A stretch of DNA of 64,000 nucleotides from Aristaeella lactis (GCF_018118585.1 NZ_CP069421.1:2418001-2482000); one strand, 5' to 3'; shown: positions 15,549 through 24,411, counted from the first letter of the stretch. Numbers and translations: made by a program. The notes: generated by a model from the letters alone, not told the origin.

Positions 15549-16141
15549 GACCGCAACCTCCTTTCATCTCTTTGGACGTTTCCCGGCGGAGAAAGTTCCC
15601 TTGCCTCCGACAGGATTTCTTTGAGCCGGGCCTTGGCCCGGTTCACCCGGCTTTTGACGGTTCCTTCCGAAACGCCGAGAAGCTTCGCCGCTTCCTCATA
15701 GGGAACCTTTTCCAGCTGGGTCATGATCAGCGCCTCCCGCTGATCCTCCGGCAGGAGTGTGATCGCTTCCCGCAGGCGCTTCTTTTCCTCCGCGGCGACC
15801 ACCTGTTCCTCCGTTCCCGGGGATGGATCCGCCGGATCAAAGCCCTGTTCCTTCAGGGGTTCCATGGATACGCTCTGGTCCCGCTTCTTTTTTCGCAGGA
15901 AGTCCATGCAGCAGTTTGCCGCGATCCGGTATACCCAGCTTTCCAGGGCACATTCTCCCCGGTAGTTCTCCAGGCTCCGCCAGATCCGGACCATGGTTTC
16001 CTGGCCGCAGTCCTCCGCGTTCTCCCGGTTCCCCGTATAGTGCCAGCAGATCCGCCAGATCAGCTGTTCCAGCGGACCGATCAGCTGTTCGAACGCGTCC
16101 GGATCACCGTGCTGTGCCCGGTGAAGCAGCAGCTCGTCCAT
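15545..16141 (-). CDS. ECF-family RNA polymerase sigma factor (first of three)
   Basis: 198 residues. Region 2 (AEDCGQETMVRIWRSLENYR, then SWVYRIAANCCMDFLR) and region 4 (LPEDQREALIMTQLEKVPYE followed by AAKLLGVSEGTVKSR) are both intact. It should direct transcription of an extracytoplasmic-stress regulon, held by the overlapping membrane protein. AAGGAGA precedes the ATG. A plausible promoter lies in the recO intergenic region. Confidence 0.94.
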   Translation of the reverse strand: MDELLLHRAQHGDPDAFEQLIGPLEQLIWRICWHYTGNRENAEDCGQETMVRIWRSLENYRGECALESWVYRIAANCCMDFLRKKKRDQSVSMEPLKEQGFDPADPSPGTEEQVVAAEEKKRLREAITLLPEDQREALIMTQLEKVPYEEAAKLLGVSEGTVKSRVNRAKARLKEILSEARELSPPGNVQRDERRLRS

Positions 16142-16190
16142 CCTTTCCCTGTCTCCTTTCTTCTTTTCTTTCAGGAAAGAAACCCTTCAC

Positions 16191-16251
16191 TGCTGAACGA
16201 AAACTTTTTCGTTCAGCAACTCTTCACTCTAAACTCTAAACTCTTCACTTT
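16191..16251. repeat. Hairpin plus ACTCTAAACTCTTC-type repeat upstream of the sigma gene
   Basis: A 13-bp inverted repeat (TGCTGAACGAAAA at 16191-16203 with TTTTCGTTCAGCA at 16206-16218) is followed by about 30 bp of near-repeats ACTCTTCACTCTAAACTCTAA. It lies in the 5' untranslated region of the sigma gene and resembles, in layout though not sequence, the AATTCTGA repeats elsewhere. Confidence 0.55.
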
Positions 16252-16298
16252 ACCTTCCTCATCCTGCGAGGCCGTCATCTTGCATTCAACTGTTCCAT

Positions 16299-16327
16299 AT
16301 GATAGCATAGCTTTAAGAATACGCCAA
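16299..16327 (-). promoter_or_regulatory. Promoter of the first ECF sigma operon
   Basis: On the minus strand TTGGCG (16322-16327), 17-bp spacer, TATCAT (16299-16304). Confidence 0.45.
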
Positions 16328-16359
16328 CCTGCAAAACGGGCCCGAATGCTGAGGATGAT

Positions 16360-17091
16360 ATGGTCCAGACAGAAAACACCGCCATTGTGCTCCGGCATGT
16401 AAACTACCGGGATAATGACCGGATGGTTACCCTCCTTTCCCCTTCCCGGGGGCGGATCGACGCCATCATCCGGAACTGCCGGAAGCCCAAATCCCACAAC
16501 CTGAACTCCGGCGAGCTGTTCGCGCTGGGGGATTATATGCTGCACGAAAACGGGGGACACATTACCGTAACCTCCGTCAAGCTGATCGAAACCTTTTATC
16601 CCCTCCGGAATGATTATGACCGGCTAACCTGCGGAATATACCTGCTGAACCTGGCTGAAGCCGCCGCCGAGCCGGAACAGGAACAGCAGGAGTTGTTTAT
16701 GCTGCTGCTCCATACTCTTTCCCGGCTCACCTTCTCCGACCAGGAATGGAAACCGCTGCTGGCCGGATTCCTGCTGCACTTTGCCGCCTGCCAGGGCTTC
16801 AAGCCCCGGCTGAACCACTGTGTGTTCTGCGGAAAAAAGCCGGAAGACAACGCGCCGCTCTTCTTCGACGCTGAGGAGGGCGGTATCTGCTGCAGCGAAT
16901 GCCGGAGCCGCCGGGACCAGGCGCCGTTGGCACCGGGACAGATCCGGTGGATGCGGAATGCCCTGACAACCGGCTCCGCCGGCTGGGTAAACACACCGGA
17001 GGAAACAGCCCCCTTCAGCCTGCTTCGGGATTATACAGAACGCCGCCTGGGACGGCGTATCAAAAGCGCTACCATGCTGCCTGAAAAATAA
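16360..17091 (+). CDS. recO: DNA repair protein RecO
   Basis: 243 residues. N-terminal OB fold (VQTENTAIVLRHVNYRDNDR, then the RG-IDAIIRNCRKPKS stretch), helical middle with YLLNLAEAA, and a four-Cys zinc site (CVFCGKK and CCSEC, about residues 155-190). RecO helps load RecA on SSB-coated DNA in recombinational repair. GAGGAT lies just ahead of the ATG. It is divergent from the sigma operon and ends at a terminator. Confidence 0.93.
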   Translation: MVQTENTAIVLRHVNYRDNDRMVTLLSPSRGRIDAIIRNCRKPKSHNLNSGELFALGDYMLHENGGHITVTSVKLIETFYPLRNDYDRLTCGIYLLNLAEAAAEPEQEQQELFMLLLHTLSRLTFSDQEWKPLLAGFLLHFAACQGFKPRLNHCVFCGKKPEDNAPLFFDAEEGGICCSECRSRRDQAPLAPGQIRWMRNALTTGSAGWVNTPEETAPFSLLRDYTERRLGRRIKSATMLPEK

Positions 17092-17095
17092 AAAT

Positions 17096-17130
17096 CATCT
17101 CCGTCCGTCAGGGCGGAGATGTGTTTTGTT
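17096..17130 (+). terminator. Terminator of recO
   Basis: Eight-bp stem CATCTCCG (17096-17103) with CGGAGATG (17114-17121), then TGTTTTGTT. Confidence 0.7.
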
Positions 17131-17140
17131 ATGCCGTTTT

Positions 17141-18031
17141 TTATCCGTGCCGGTATCCGATTGGTTCCCAGATCACGGACGGATCCATATGCTTCAGGTT
17201 CTTTGTTCCGGTGCGGATCATCATAGCCTGGAGCTGTGCCGTAGCCTTTCGCAGGGTTTCTGCCACGCCGTCCGCTCCATTTTCCTTCAGCGGTCCCATG
17301 AGGGCTTTGCCCATGGTTACGGCGTCCGCGCCGCGGGCCAGTGCCTTGAAGGCGTCCACGCCGGACTCAATGCCGCCGTCCGCGATCAGGAGCAGGTCCT
17401 TTCCGATGGCCTTACGAATCTCCGGAAGCACCATCACCGGCGGCACGGCAAACCTGGTCAGCCCATTATGATGGCTGAGAACAAGCCCGGCAGCGCCCAG
17501 ATCCCTGCAGCGGAGCGCGTCCTGCACGCTCAGCGCGCCTTTGATAAAGAAGGGCAGCTTCGTATGCCGGATATATTTCTCCAGCTCCGCCAGGGTCGGC
17601 TGCTTCATCTGCAGGCCCATGACCACGGAATCCTCCGCGTCATCTGTATTGACAGCGTGCTCCACATCCATACCGACCGCCAGGGCGCCGTTTTCTTCCG
17701 CGTACTCCAGCCGGCTCAGGATCTCCTTTTCGTCCGCATAGGGTTTGATGATCTTCATCACCTTTGCGCCGGTAGCCAGGATCTCTCCCATTTCCCCGTT
17801 GCCGCCCATACCGATGCTGACGCAGGCGCCTGCCTGCTTCGCGCCTGCCGCCATGGACACCAGGTCCAGGTGGCTGAGCGCCGCGGTCATGACAGGTGTG
17901 GAAAAGGTTTCCCCGAGGAAACGGAAAGTAGTGTCCGGACGCTCCGCGCCGACCACCCGGGTTTCCACCAGCAGGGAATCCATGTATTCCCTCGCAATCT
18001 GTACAGAATCGCCCTTAGCTTCACTGAACAT
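17141..18031 (-). CDS. FMN-dependent alpha-hydroxy-acid oxidizing protein (lactate oxidase/isopentenyl isomerase fold)
   Basis: 296 residues, shorter than classical lactate oxidases (about 350-380). The TIM-barrel flavin motifs are visible: LLLIADGGIESGVDAFKALA and GADAVTMGKALMGPL for phosphate binding. The usual catalytic loop S-N-H-G-G-R-Q reads VLSHHNGLTR, keeping a His and an Arg but with changed spacing, so oxidase activity on 2-hydroxy acids is uncertain. Annotated relatives in Clostridia share this short form. RBS AAGGGGG is seven bases before the ATG. Cytoplasmic. Confidence 0.82.
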   Translation of the reverse strand: MFSEAKGDSVQIAREYMDSLLVETRVVGAERPDTTFRFLGETFSTPVMTAALSHLDLVSMAAGAKQAGACVSIGMGGNGEMGEILATGAKVMKIIKPYADEKEILSRLEYAEENGALAVGMDVEHAVNTDDAEDSVVMGLQMKQPTLAELEKYIRHTKLPFFIKGALSVQDALRCRDLGAAGLVLSHHNGLTRFAVPPVMVLPEIRKAIGKDLLLIADGGIESGVDAFKALARGADAVTMGKALMGPLKENGADGVAETLRKATAQLQAMMIRTGTKNLKHMDPSVIWEPIGYRHG

Positions 18032-18048
18032 AACCCATCCCCCTTGTC

Positions 18049-18072
18049 ATTCATTCATAATTCACAATTCAT
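18049..18072. repeat. ATTCATAATTCACAATTC-type repeat
   Basis: Short A/T repeat upstream of the FMN enzyme gene, related to the element at 54123-54157. Confidence 0.45.
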
Positions 18073-18132
18073 ATGATCAGAGTCTTTATTCTTCCGGTCC
18101 GGACAATACCTGATCGTAGTCATTTCATATAT

Positions 18133-18165
18133 AATTCTGAATTCTGAATTCTTAATTCTGAATTA
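18133..18165. repeat. AATTCTGA-type octamer repeat, copy C
   Basis: About 33 bp of AATTCTG/AATTCTT units, five bases from the stop codon of the ABC transporter gene. Confidence 0.75.
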
Positions 18166-18170
18166 GAATG

Positions 18171-20816
18171 TTACTCGGTACGAAGCGCAACTACCGGGTC
18201 CTTCCGGCTGGCTATCCGGGAGGGAATGATGCCCGCAATCAGCGTCAGCAGCATGGAAATGCCCACCAGGATCACGCCTGCCACCGGCGGCAGCGCGGCA
18301 ATATCCGGAATACCGGTCAGATTGCTGAGGATAATATTAGCTATCACCGTCAGGCCCAGCGTGACCAGGATACCGATCACGCCCGCCGCAAAGCCCACTA
18401 TCAGCGTCTCCGCGTTAAAGACACGGGATACGTCCCGGCGGCTCGCGCCGATTGCCCGCAGAATACCGATCTCCTTGGTCCTCTCCAGCACGCTGATATA
18501 AGTGATAATTCCGATCATGATGGAGGAAACCACCAGCGATATTGCCACAAACGCCACCAGTACGTAGGAGATCGCATTGACAATGGTCGTGACAGAATCC
18601 ATCATCAGGCCTACATAATCCGTATAGCGCACAGCATGTTCCTCGCCCGCCTGCGCGTTATACCCTTCAATCTTTTCGGCGATCCGGTTCTTGGACTCAA
18701 AATCCTTCGGATAAATATAGACGGAAGCCGGCTTATCCGGATCGCTGATGCCCATCTTCTCCAGATTGGCTTCCAGCGTGTTGCCGCTGATCATCATGAC
18801 GCCCTGGCCGACAAACTGCCTGAGCAGGTCCTTTGTCAGGAACATCCGGTATTCCTTCGGAATCATACCCGCCGGAATCAGGCCCTTGCTTTCCAGCATT
18901 TCCATAAAGTCTTCCACTTCCATGGTGTCCAGCAGGGTAAGGGCATCCTGTGCCACCGCGGAGAAGGGCTGTCCGGTAAAAACATCCGTTTCCGGGTTCG
19001 CCAGCTGTTCCTGGGCGATTTCGCTTTCCCGCACTTTAGTCAGCAGATAGTCCATCAGTTCCGTCCGGTAGCCGATCCCGCCGGATTCGGAGAACAGTCC
19101 GCTCTTCGCCGGCTTCACAACACCGACGATTTTCAGTTCCATGCCGTCTTCCAGCTTACGGGCTATATAATCCGCGTCTCCGGAGTTATCCGTCCAGAGC
19201 GCTCCTGTTTTTGTAAAGACATCTGTGTTCACAAGCATCCGGAAACGCATATCCAGAAGCTCGTCATAGGTAAACTCCAGTTCTTCCGTTTCAATCGGTA
19301 CGCCGCGCATCAGCTGTTCAAACTGGTTCTTCAGTTCACCCTGGTCCCGAAGGCCGATGGAATACAGGGTGTAATCGCTCAGTTCATTCCGGCTGTTCAG
19401 CATGATGACGACCTCGTCCATAGCCTCCGGCAGCCGGCCGGCCAGCACGGCATACTGGGACTTCAGCAGCTCATCATTGTCCAGCAGCGGCACGAACACA
19501 TTCATCCGGCGGGCTGTCGTATTCATCATCGTTTCCTGGATACCGGTTCCCGATCCCATCATGCTCATCATGTCCGCCATACCGGAGGATTCCATCACCG
19601 TAGACGGGTTGACCTGCAGGGGCTTGTCCAGATCCGTGCGGTAGAGCAGCAGCGGTGTATTGTATTCATAGCGGACGGCGGAAACATACCGGTCAATATC
19701 GTTGGCAGGATCCTCCACCCAGGCTTTGAAAGCGGTCAGGTCGTTTTCCGTCACACCGCTCATCCAGGAACTCATCAGCTGGGTCACGCGGCCGCCGGAA
19801 TACACCTTGCCGTCCGCCCGTTCTTTTCCCTCCAGGTCGATATCCATCAGCCCGGCCATGGTTTCCGTCATGTCCACGGTGCGCTCGTCAATCTGCAGCG
19901 GATAAGAGGACAGGGTGTCCCGCTGTACCCGTTCGATATACCGGTTCACACCGTTGGACAGGCTCAGGATCAACGCAATACCGATGATGCCGATGGATCC
20001 GGCAAAGGCTGTCAGGATGGTCCTGCCTTTCTTGGTCATCAGGTTGTTCAGGCTCAGGTTCAGCGCGGTAAGGAACCCCATGGATGTTTTCCGTCCCGCT
20101 TCGTTTTCCGCAGCAGTCTCCTCCGCTCCGGTCCCCTCCGTTCCGGCGGCATTGTCACTGACAACTTTTCCGTCCAGCAGGCGGATAATCCGGGTAGCAT
20201 ACTGATCTGCAAGTTCCGGATTGTGGGTAACCATAATCACCAGCCGGTCCTTTGCCACCTGGCGCAGGATCTCCATCACCTGGATGCTGGTTTCACTGTC
20301 CAGCGCGCCGGTGGGTTCATCTGCCAGCAGCACCTCCGGATCATTGACCAGGGCACGGGCAATCGCAACGCGCTGCATCTGGCCGCCGCTGAGCTGGTTC
20401 GGCTTTTTCTTCATCTGATTCCCCAGGCCGACTTTCTCCAGCGCTTCCGCCGCCCTGCGGCGGCGCTCCTCCCGGCTGACGCCGGAAAGGGTCAGGGCCA
20501 GTTCCACATTGGAAAGCACCGTCTGGTGCGGAATCAGGTTATAACTCTGGAACACAAAGCCCACAGAATGATTCCTGTAGGTATCCCAGTCCCTTTCCGT
20601 AAACTGTTTTGTGGATTTTCCACGGATCACCAGGTCGCCGGAGGTATACCGGTCCAGGCCGCCTATAATGTTCAGCAGCGTGGTCTTTCCGCAGCCGGAC
20701 GGCCCCAGGATTGCGGCAAACTCACTGTCACCGAACTCCAGGTCCACACCCCGGAGCGCCTCCACCCTGGCGTCTCCCGCCGAATAATCCTTCACGATAT
20801 TCTTTAAAACAAGCAT
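18171..20816 (-). CDS. MacB/LolD-type ABC transporter, ATPase fused to FtsX-type permease
   Basis: 881 residues. The N-terminal ATPase (about 1-235) has Walker A GPSGCGKTT, signature LSGGQMQRVAIARALV and Walker B VLLADEPTGALDSE. The remainder is a permease: one helix (about 265-290), a large extracytoplasmic domain (about 300-730) and three C-terminal helices with the FtsX-type pattern VLERTKEIGILRAIGASRRD. The single-chain ATPase-permease is typical of MacB-type exporters of peptides, antibiotics or lipoproteins; substrate unknown. AGGGGGA precedes the ATG. The stop codon abuts an AATTCTGA repeat. Confidence 0.94.
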   Translation of the reverse strand: MLVLKNIVKDYSAGDARVEALRGVDLEFGDSEFAAILGPSGCGKTTLLNIIGGLDRYTSGDLVIRGKSTKQFTERDWDTYRNHSVGFVFQSYNLIPHQTVLSNVELALTLSGVSREERRRRAAEALEKVGLGNQMKKKPNQLSGGQMQRVAIARALVNDPEVLLADEPTGALDSETSIQVMEILRQVAKDRLVIMVTHNPELADQYATRIIRLLDGKVVSDNAAGTEGTGAEETAAENEAGRKTSMGFLTALNLSLNNLMTKKGRTILTAFAGSIGIIGIALILSLSNGVNRYIERVQRDTLSSYPLQIDERTVDMTETMAGLMDIDLEGKERADGKVYSGGRVTQLMSSWMSGVTENDLTAFKAWVEDPANDIDRYVSAVRYEYNTPLLLYRTDLDKPLQVNPSTVMESSGMADMMSMMGSGTGIQETMMNTTARRMNVFVPLLDNDELLKSQYAVLAGRLPEAMDEVVIMLNSRNELSDYTLYSIGLRDQGELKNQFEQLMRGVPIETEELEFTYDELLDMRFRMLVNTDVFTKTGALWTDNSGDADYIARKLEDGMELKIVGVVKPAKSGLFSESGGIGYRTELMDYLLTKVRESEIAQEQLANPETDVFTGQPFSAVAQDALTLLDTMEVEDFMEMLESKGLIPAGMIPKEYRMFLTKDLLRQFVGQGVMMISGNTLEANLEKMGISDPDKPASVYIYPKDFESKNRIAEKIEGYNAQAGEEHAVRYTDYVGLMMDSVTTIVNAISYVLVAFVAISLVVSSIMIGIITYISVLERTKEIGILRAIGASRRDVSRVFNAETLIVGFAAGVIGILVTLGLTVIANIILSNLTGIPDIAALPPVAGVILVGISMLLTLIAGIIPSRIASRKDPVVALRTE

Positions 20817-20909
20817 GCAGGTCCCCCTGATCAGAATTCATCTTTTCATTTCACAGTGCAAAGCCACCGTATTGCCATGATATCATCCCCGCCCGGTCTG
20901 TTCAACTCA

Positions 20910-20944
20910 AAAAGCGGTATATGCCTGAAACAGGCATATACCGC
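20910..20944 (-). terminator. Terminator of the MFS exporter gene
   Basis: Perfect 14-bp stem (20914-20927 with 20931-20944) around a three-base loop, followed on the minus strand by TTTTTGAG. Confidence 0.85.
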
Positions 20945-20956
20945 CCGGTTATAACG

Positions 20957-22273
20957 TTACCGGCAGGCAGATTCACCCTGCTGCCCTTCCGGAAGCATGT
21001 CATCCGTATACCGGTATCTTTTCAGCCTTCTGCCCATACCGAGGCACAGGACCGTTCCGGCCACGCCCAGCACAAACATCATCAGTGCCGCGCCGGAACC
21101 TTTTCCGCTTCCGAACAGCATGGCCAGGAAGCTGTTGGAGCTGTTCACGCTCATAAACGGCTCACACACGTTATCCACCATGAACCCGCCCAGGGCCAGG
21201 CCGATGGGGATTGTGAAAAACTGCATCGTATTCCTGCATGCATAAACCCTGCCCTGCAGTTCAACAGGAATGCTGCTGCGCATGATCACATTCTGGTTGG
21301 CGCTCATGACCGGAACCAGGATCCACCCGATGATCTGGCCTGCACACCACAGAACGGGACTGCGCGAGAACGCCAGCAGGAAGTTTTCTGTTCCCAGGGA
21401 AAAGAGCATGGTCAGATAGATTACCCGTACCCGGTTCCGGGGCTTTGGCATCACTGTCGCCAGCAGACTGCCCAGCACCATGGCAATACCGGAGCATGAG
21501 GTCACGATTCCCAGGACACTGTCGCCGTATCGGGGAATGACCAGTGCCGGAAGCACCGCATCAAAAGCCGAGGCGACCAGGTTCACTCCGGACATAAACA
21601 GGATCACATCCAGCACCAGCCGGTGTTCCTTCAGAAAGCGCAGGCCTTCCCGGGCCAGTTTCAGTACCTTTTCTTCCTTTCCGGTTTTCCTGCCGACCGC
21701 AGGCAGCCGGATAAACAGCAGCAGCGCCAGGAATGCCGCGGCAAAGGTTGCCAGATCAACAGCGATCACCGCATCCAGCCCTGCCAGGCCATACATGGCC
21801 GCGGCAAGCAGCGGGCTGCCGATGGCAACCAGTGATCCGGACAGCGACTGCAAAGCGCTGGTTTTCTGATAATGCTCTTTGGGCACCACCAGCGTGTTGG
21901 CAACTTCCGAAGCGGGCTGCTGCACCGTGTTCATCAGTCCCGAAACCGCGTTGACGGCATACAGGTGCCACATGGACAGTGCGTCTGTTTTATACAGCAC
22001 AAACACCAGCACCGTGGTCAGCGCCGCCAGCACGTCGCACACCAGCATCGTCTTTTTCTTGTCGTATTTGTCTGACAGGGCCCCGGCGAAGATGCTCATG
22101 ACCACATAGGGCGCGTAGGTACAGATCCTCAGGGCAGCCGTACTCAGGGCTGAACCCGTCTTGTCATACAGCCACAGCGTCAGCGCGAAGCTTGTCATCG
22201 CGCTGCCCAGATGGGACAGACTCTGGGTGCTCCAGAGAATATAGAATTGTTTTAAGCTCTTGGTTTTTTCCAT
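20957..22273 (-). CDS. MFS efflux transporter, MefA-like
   Basis: 438 residues from ATG 22273 (MEKTKSLKQFYILWSTQSLS), chosen because GGAG is 12 bases ahead; a frame 14 residues longer has no ribosome-binding site. About twelve membrane segments. Hallmarks: ALTLWLYDKTGSA in helix 1, FAGALSDKYDKKKTML in the loop 2-3 motif and a second copy-like half starting SGVNLVASAFDAVLPA. This matches the MefA-like branch of drug:H+ antiporters that includes macrolide pumps. Preceded by a 12-codon leader peptide and hairpins that bury the pump's ribosome-binding site, suggesting inducible expression. The actual drug is not provable from sequence. Confidence 0.9.
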   Translation of the reverse strand: MEKTKSLKQFYILWSTQSLSHLGSAMTSFALTLWLYDKTGSALSTAALRICTYAPYVVMSIFAGALSDKYDKKKTMLVCDVLAALTTVLVFVLYKTDALSMWHLYAVNAVSGLMNTVQQPASEVANTLVVPKEHYQKTSALQSLSGSLVAIGSPLLAAAMYGLAGLDAVIAVDLATFAAAFLALLLFIRLPAVGRKTGKEEKVLKLAREGLRFLKEHRLVLDVILFMSGVNLVASAFDAVLPALVIPRYGDSVLGIVTSCSGIAMVLGSLLATVMPKPRNRVRVIYLTMLFSLGTENFLLAFSRSPVLWCAGQIIGWILVPVMSANQNVIMRSSIPVELQGRVYACRNTMQFFTIPIGLALGGFMVDNVCEPFMSVNSSNSFLAMLFGSGKGSGAALMMFVLGVAGTVLCLGMGRRLKRYRYTDDMLPEGQQGESACR

Positions 22274-22277
22274 TTGT

Positions 22278-22367
22278 CTTTGCTCCGTTTCATATTTTTG
22301 ATTATGAAAGAGCAAAGCCTGAGGAAATGATGTTTACTCCATACAGCTCCTCAGACTCTGCATGGAG
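22278..22367 (-). promoter_or_regulatory. Attenuator hairpins between leader peptide and MFS gene
   Basis: Three pairings are visible on the minus-strand transcript. A: 10 bp, 22358-22367 with 22337-22346, overlapping the last codons of the leader ORF. B: 7 bp, 22348-22354 with 22319-22325; its first arm spans the leader stop codon and lies in the loop of A. C: 15 bp with a two-base bulge, 22303-22317 with 22278-22294, burying the GGAG of the pump gene. A and B cannot both form fully. The layout is that of ribosome-mediated attenuation as known for erm, mef and cat genes. Confidence 0.75.
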
Positions 22368-22389
22368 CGGAGACAATGCTGAGAACCAT
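22351..22389 (-). CDS. Leader peptide for the MFS pump (12 residues)
   Basis: ATG, then codons for MVLSIVSAPCRV and TGA. GGGGAGGA lies six bases ahead of the ATG, one of the best ribosome-binding sites in the window, yet the ORF is only 12 codons. It stops 77 bases before the pump start. The combination with antagonist hairpins points to a sensor peptide that stalls ribosomes in the presence of a ribosome-targeting drug. Translation is inferred, not shown. Confidence 0.7.
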   Translation of the reverse strand: MVLSIVSAPCRV

Positions 22390-22404
22390 CGTGTTCCTCC
22401 CCTT

Positions 22405-22425
22405 CTGAACTGAATTTTATATCAT
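22405..22425 (-). promoter_or_regulatory. Extended -10 promoter for the MFS leader
   Basis: On the minus strand ATGATATAAAATTC reads as an extended -10 (TG-A-TATAAA) just after the htpG stop codon. No good -35 hexamer. No terminator separates htpG from this region, so read-through from htpG is also possible. Confidence 0.4.
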
Positions 22426-22429
22426 ATTA

Positions 22430-24334
22430 TCATTTATTCACCATCATTGCCAGCAGCTTCCGGCTCCGGTCCAGGAATGCGGTGATTTCCTCCGCTTCCA
22501 GCGGCTGGGCCGCCATACGGGCCAGGTCATACACCTGGCAGCAGAGCATCTTTGTGGTCTCATCCTCCGGATCCCGCTGTGCCAGCGCCTGGACAGTGGT
22601 GTTGCGGCGGTTCAGCACAAGGGTGAAGCTGTCCGGGATCGGGAAATTCTGGCCGTAGAGACGGCTCATTTCCTTATAGCGGCGCATCTGTTCATCCTCG
22701 GTAACCATAGCGGTCATGTCCGCGTCGCCCAGGGATTCCAGCTTCACTTCCAGGTTTTCCTTGCCCAGGGCGCCCCGGAAGAGGGTCTGCAGTTTCCCGG
22801 CGTCCAGATCCTTGCCTTCTTCGGATTCTTCCTTCAGGCCGTCGATATCCGCGTCCACCCGGGCGAAGGTCACCCGGTCCTCCTCCTTGCCCTGGTATTC
22901 CATGAAGGACATGAAATTGCCGTCGATGATGGTGTTCATCACCGCGACTTCAATGCCACGGTCCGTGTACAGCTTTACAGAGGCCGCCTGGCGCTTTTCA
23001 TCGTTGGTGTAATAGACCTTCTTATCGGTTTTGTCGAAGTTGGCGGCCTTGTATTCCGCGATGGTGCTGTATTTGCCGTCGGTCTTCTTCAGCAACACGG
23101 AATCCTTCACCATGTCAAAGAACTTGCTGTCCTTGATGCAGCCGTACTTGACGAAAGGAGCGATGTCATCCCAGTAGCCTTCGTAGGTTTCCCGTTCCGT
23201 ATTCATAAGGCTGTTCAGCTTGTCCGCCACCTTCTTGGTGATGTGGGTGCTGATCTTCTTCACGTAGCCGTCATTCTGCAGGAAGGAACGGCTGACATTC
23301 AGGGGCAGGTCGGGACAGTCAATGACGCCCTTGAGCAGCATCAGGAATTCCGGAATGACCTCCTTGATGTTGTCCGCTACAAACACCTGGCCGGCGAACA
23401 GCTTGATCTGGCCTTCGTGGGTACCGAAGTCATTCTTAAGTTTCGGGAAATACAGGATGCCCTTGAGGTTGAAGGGATAGTCCACATTCAGGTGGATCCA
23501 GAACAGGGGATCGTCAAAGTCCATGAAGACCTTGTGATAGAATTCCTTATATTCCTCATCCTTGCACTCCGAGGGCTTCTTCAGCCACAGGGGCGCGGTA
23601 TCGTTGATCTGCTGGGGCTTCGGAACTTCAAGCACCTTTTCGGTTTTCTGCGTACCGTCCTCATTCTTTTCATCCCCGACAGGCACGTCCTTTTCCACGG
23701 GCTTCGCGTTGGCGTCCTCCAGCATTACCGGATAAGTCATATAGCCGCAGTAGCGGTTCAGGACTTCCCGCACTTTCCACACGTCCAGGAATTCCTTTTC
23801 CTCTTCCGTAATATGCAGGATGATATCCGTACCGTGTGCTTTGCGCTTGCCTCCGGAGAGCTCGAAGCTCATACCGTCTTCAGACACCCAGTGGACCGGA
23901 TCCGCCTCTCCCTCGCTGCTGAGAGTCTGGATCTCCACCTTGTCGCTGACCATGAAGACGGAATAGAAGCCCAGGCCGAAGTGGCCGATGATATCGCCTT
24001 TCTCCTCCGGTTTTTCATTTTCAAACTGCTTCATGAATTCCGCGGCGCCGGAGAAAGCCACCTGGTTGATGTACTTGCGTACCTCATCCGCGGTCATGCC
24101 GATACCGGTATCGGAGATGGTGATCTGCTTCTTTTCCTTGTCCACGGTAACGGTAACGCTCATGGCCTCCTCACTGTCCGGATGAAGCATCCGGAACTTT
24201 GTGATAGCGTCGCAGGCGTTGGAAACCGCTTCCCGCAGGAAAATATCCTTATCTGAATACAGCCAGCGCTTGATGACCGGCATTATGTTCTGCGCATCAA
24301 TGGATACGGAACCTTTTTCTTTTTTCATTGCCAT
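22430..24334 (-). CDS. htpG: Molecular chaperone HtpG (Hsp90)
   Basis: 634 residues from ATG 24334, which has GAGGAGG upstream; the open frame continues back 73 residues through the promoter and CIRCE and is not coding. The GHKL ATPase domain shows YSDKDIFLREAVSNACDAIT, ISDTGIGMT and GHFGLGFYSVFMV. Middle and C-terminal dimerization domains are complete. Cytosolic ATP-dependent chaperone. A perfect CIRCE lies upstream, which implies control by the HrcA repressor; in Bacillus subtilis htpG is not in the CIRCE class. Confidence 0.97.
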   Translation of the reverse strand: MAMKKEKGSVSIDAQNIMPVIKRWLYSDKDIFLREAVSNACDAITKFRMLHPDSEEAMSVTVTVDKEKKQITISDTGIGMTADEVRKYINQVAFSGAAEFMKQFENEKPEEKGDIIGHFGLGFYSVFMVSDKVEIQTLSSEGEADPVHWVSEDGMSFELSGGKRKAHGTDIILHITEEEKEFLDVWKVREVLNRYCGYMTYPVMLEDANAKPVEKDVPVGDEKNEDGTQKTEKVLEVPKPQQINDTAPLWLKKPSECKDEEYKEFYHKVFMDFDDPLFWIHLNVDYPFNLKGILYFPKLKNDFGTHEGQIKLFAGQVFVADNIKEVIPEFLMLLKGVIDCPDLPLNVSRSFLQNDGYVKKISTHITKKVADKLNSLMNTERETYEGYWDDIAPFVKYGCIKDSKFFDMVKDSVLLKKTDGKYSTIAEYKAANFDKTDKKVYYTNDEKRQAASVKLYTDRGIEVAVMNTIIDGNFMSFMEYQGKEEDRVTFARVDADIDGLKEESEEGKDLDAGKLQTLFRGALGKENLEVKLESLGDADMTAMVTEDEQMRRYKEMSRLYGQNFPIPDSFTLVLNRRNTTVQALAQRDPEDETTKMLCCQVYDLARMAAQPLEAEEITAFLDRSRKLLAMMVNK

Positions 24335-24369
24335 TGTAACCAGCCTCCTCATAGTAGAGATAAATGCTG

Positions 24370-24389
24370 CCCGGCAGTCCTTGCCGGGC
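24370..24389 (-). promoter_or_regulatory. Hairpin in the htpG 5' untranslated region
   Basis: Eight-bp stem GCCCGGCA/TGCCGGGC with a five-base loop, between promoter and ribosome-binding site. Possibly a 5' stabiliser of the mRNA; no U-tract follows, so it is not a terminator. Confidence 0.4.
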
Positions 24390-24411
24390 TTCAAATCCTT
24401 TTGACACAAGT

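Noticed and set aside
18168-20807. 879-codon open frame opposite the ABC transporter
   Set aside because: Frame is open because of codon use of the minus gene; translation is His/Gln/Arg-rich without domains.
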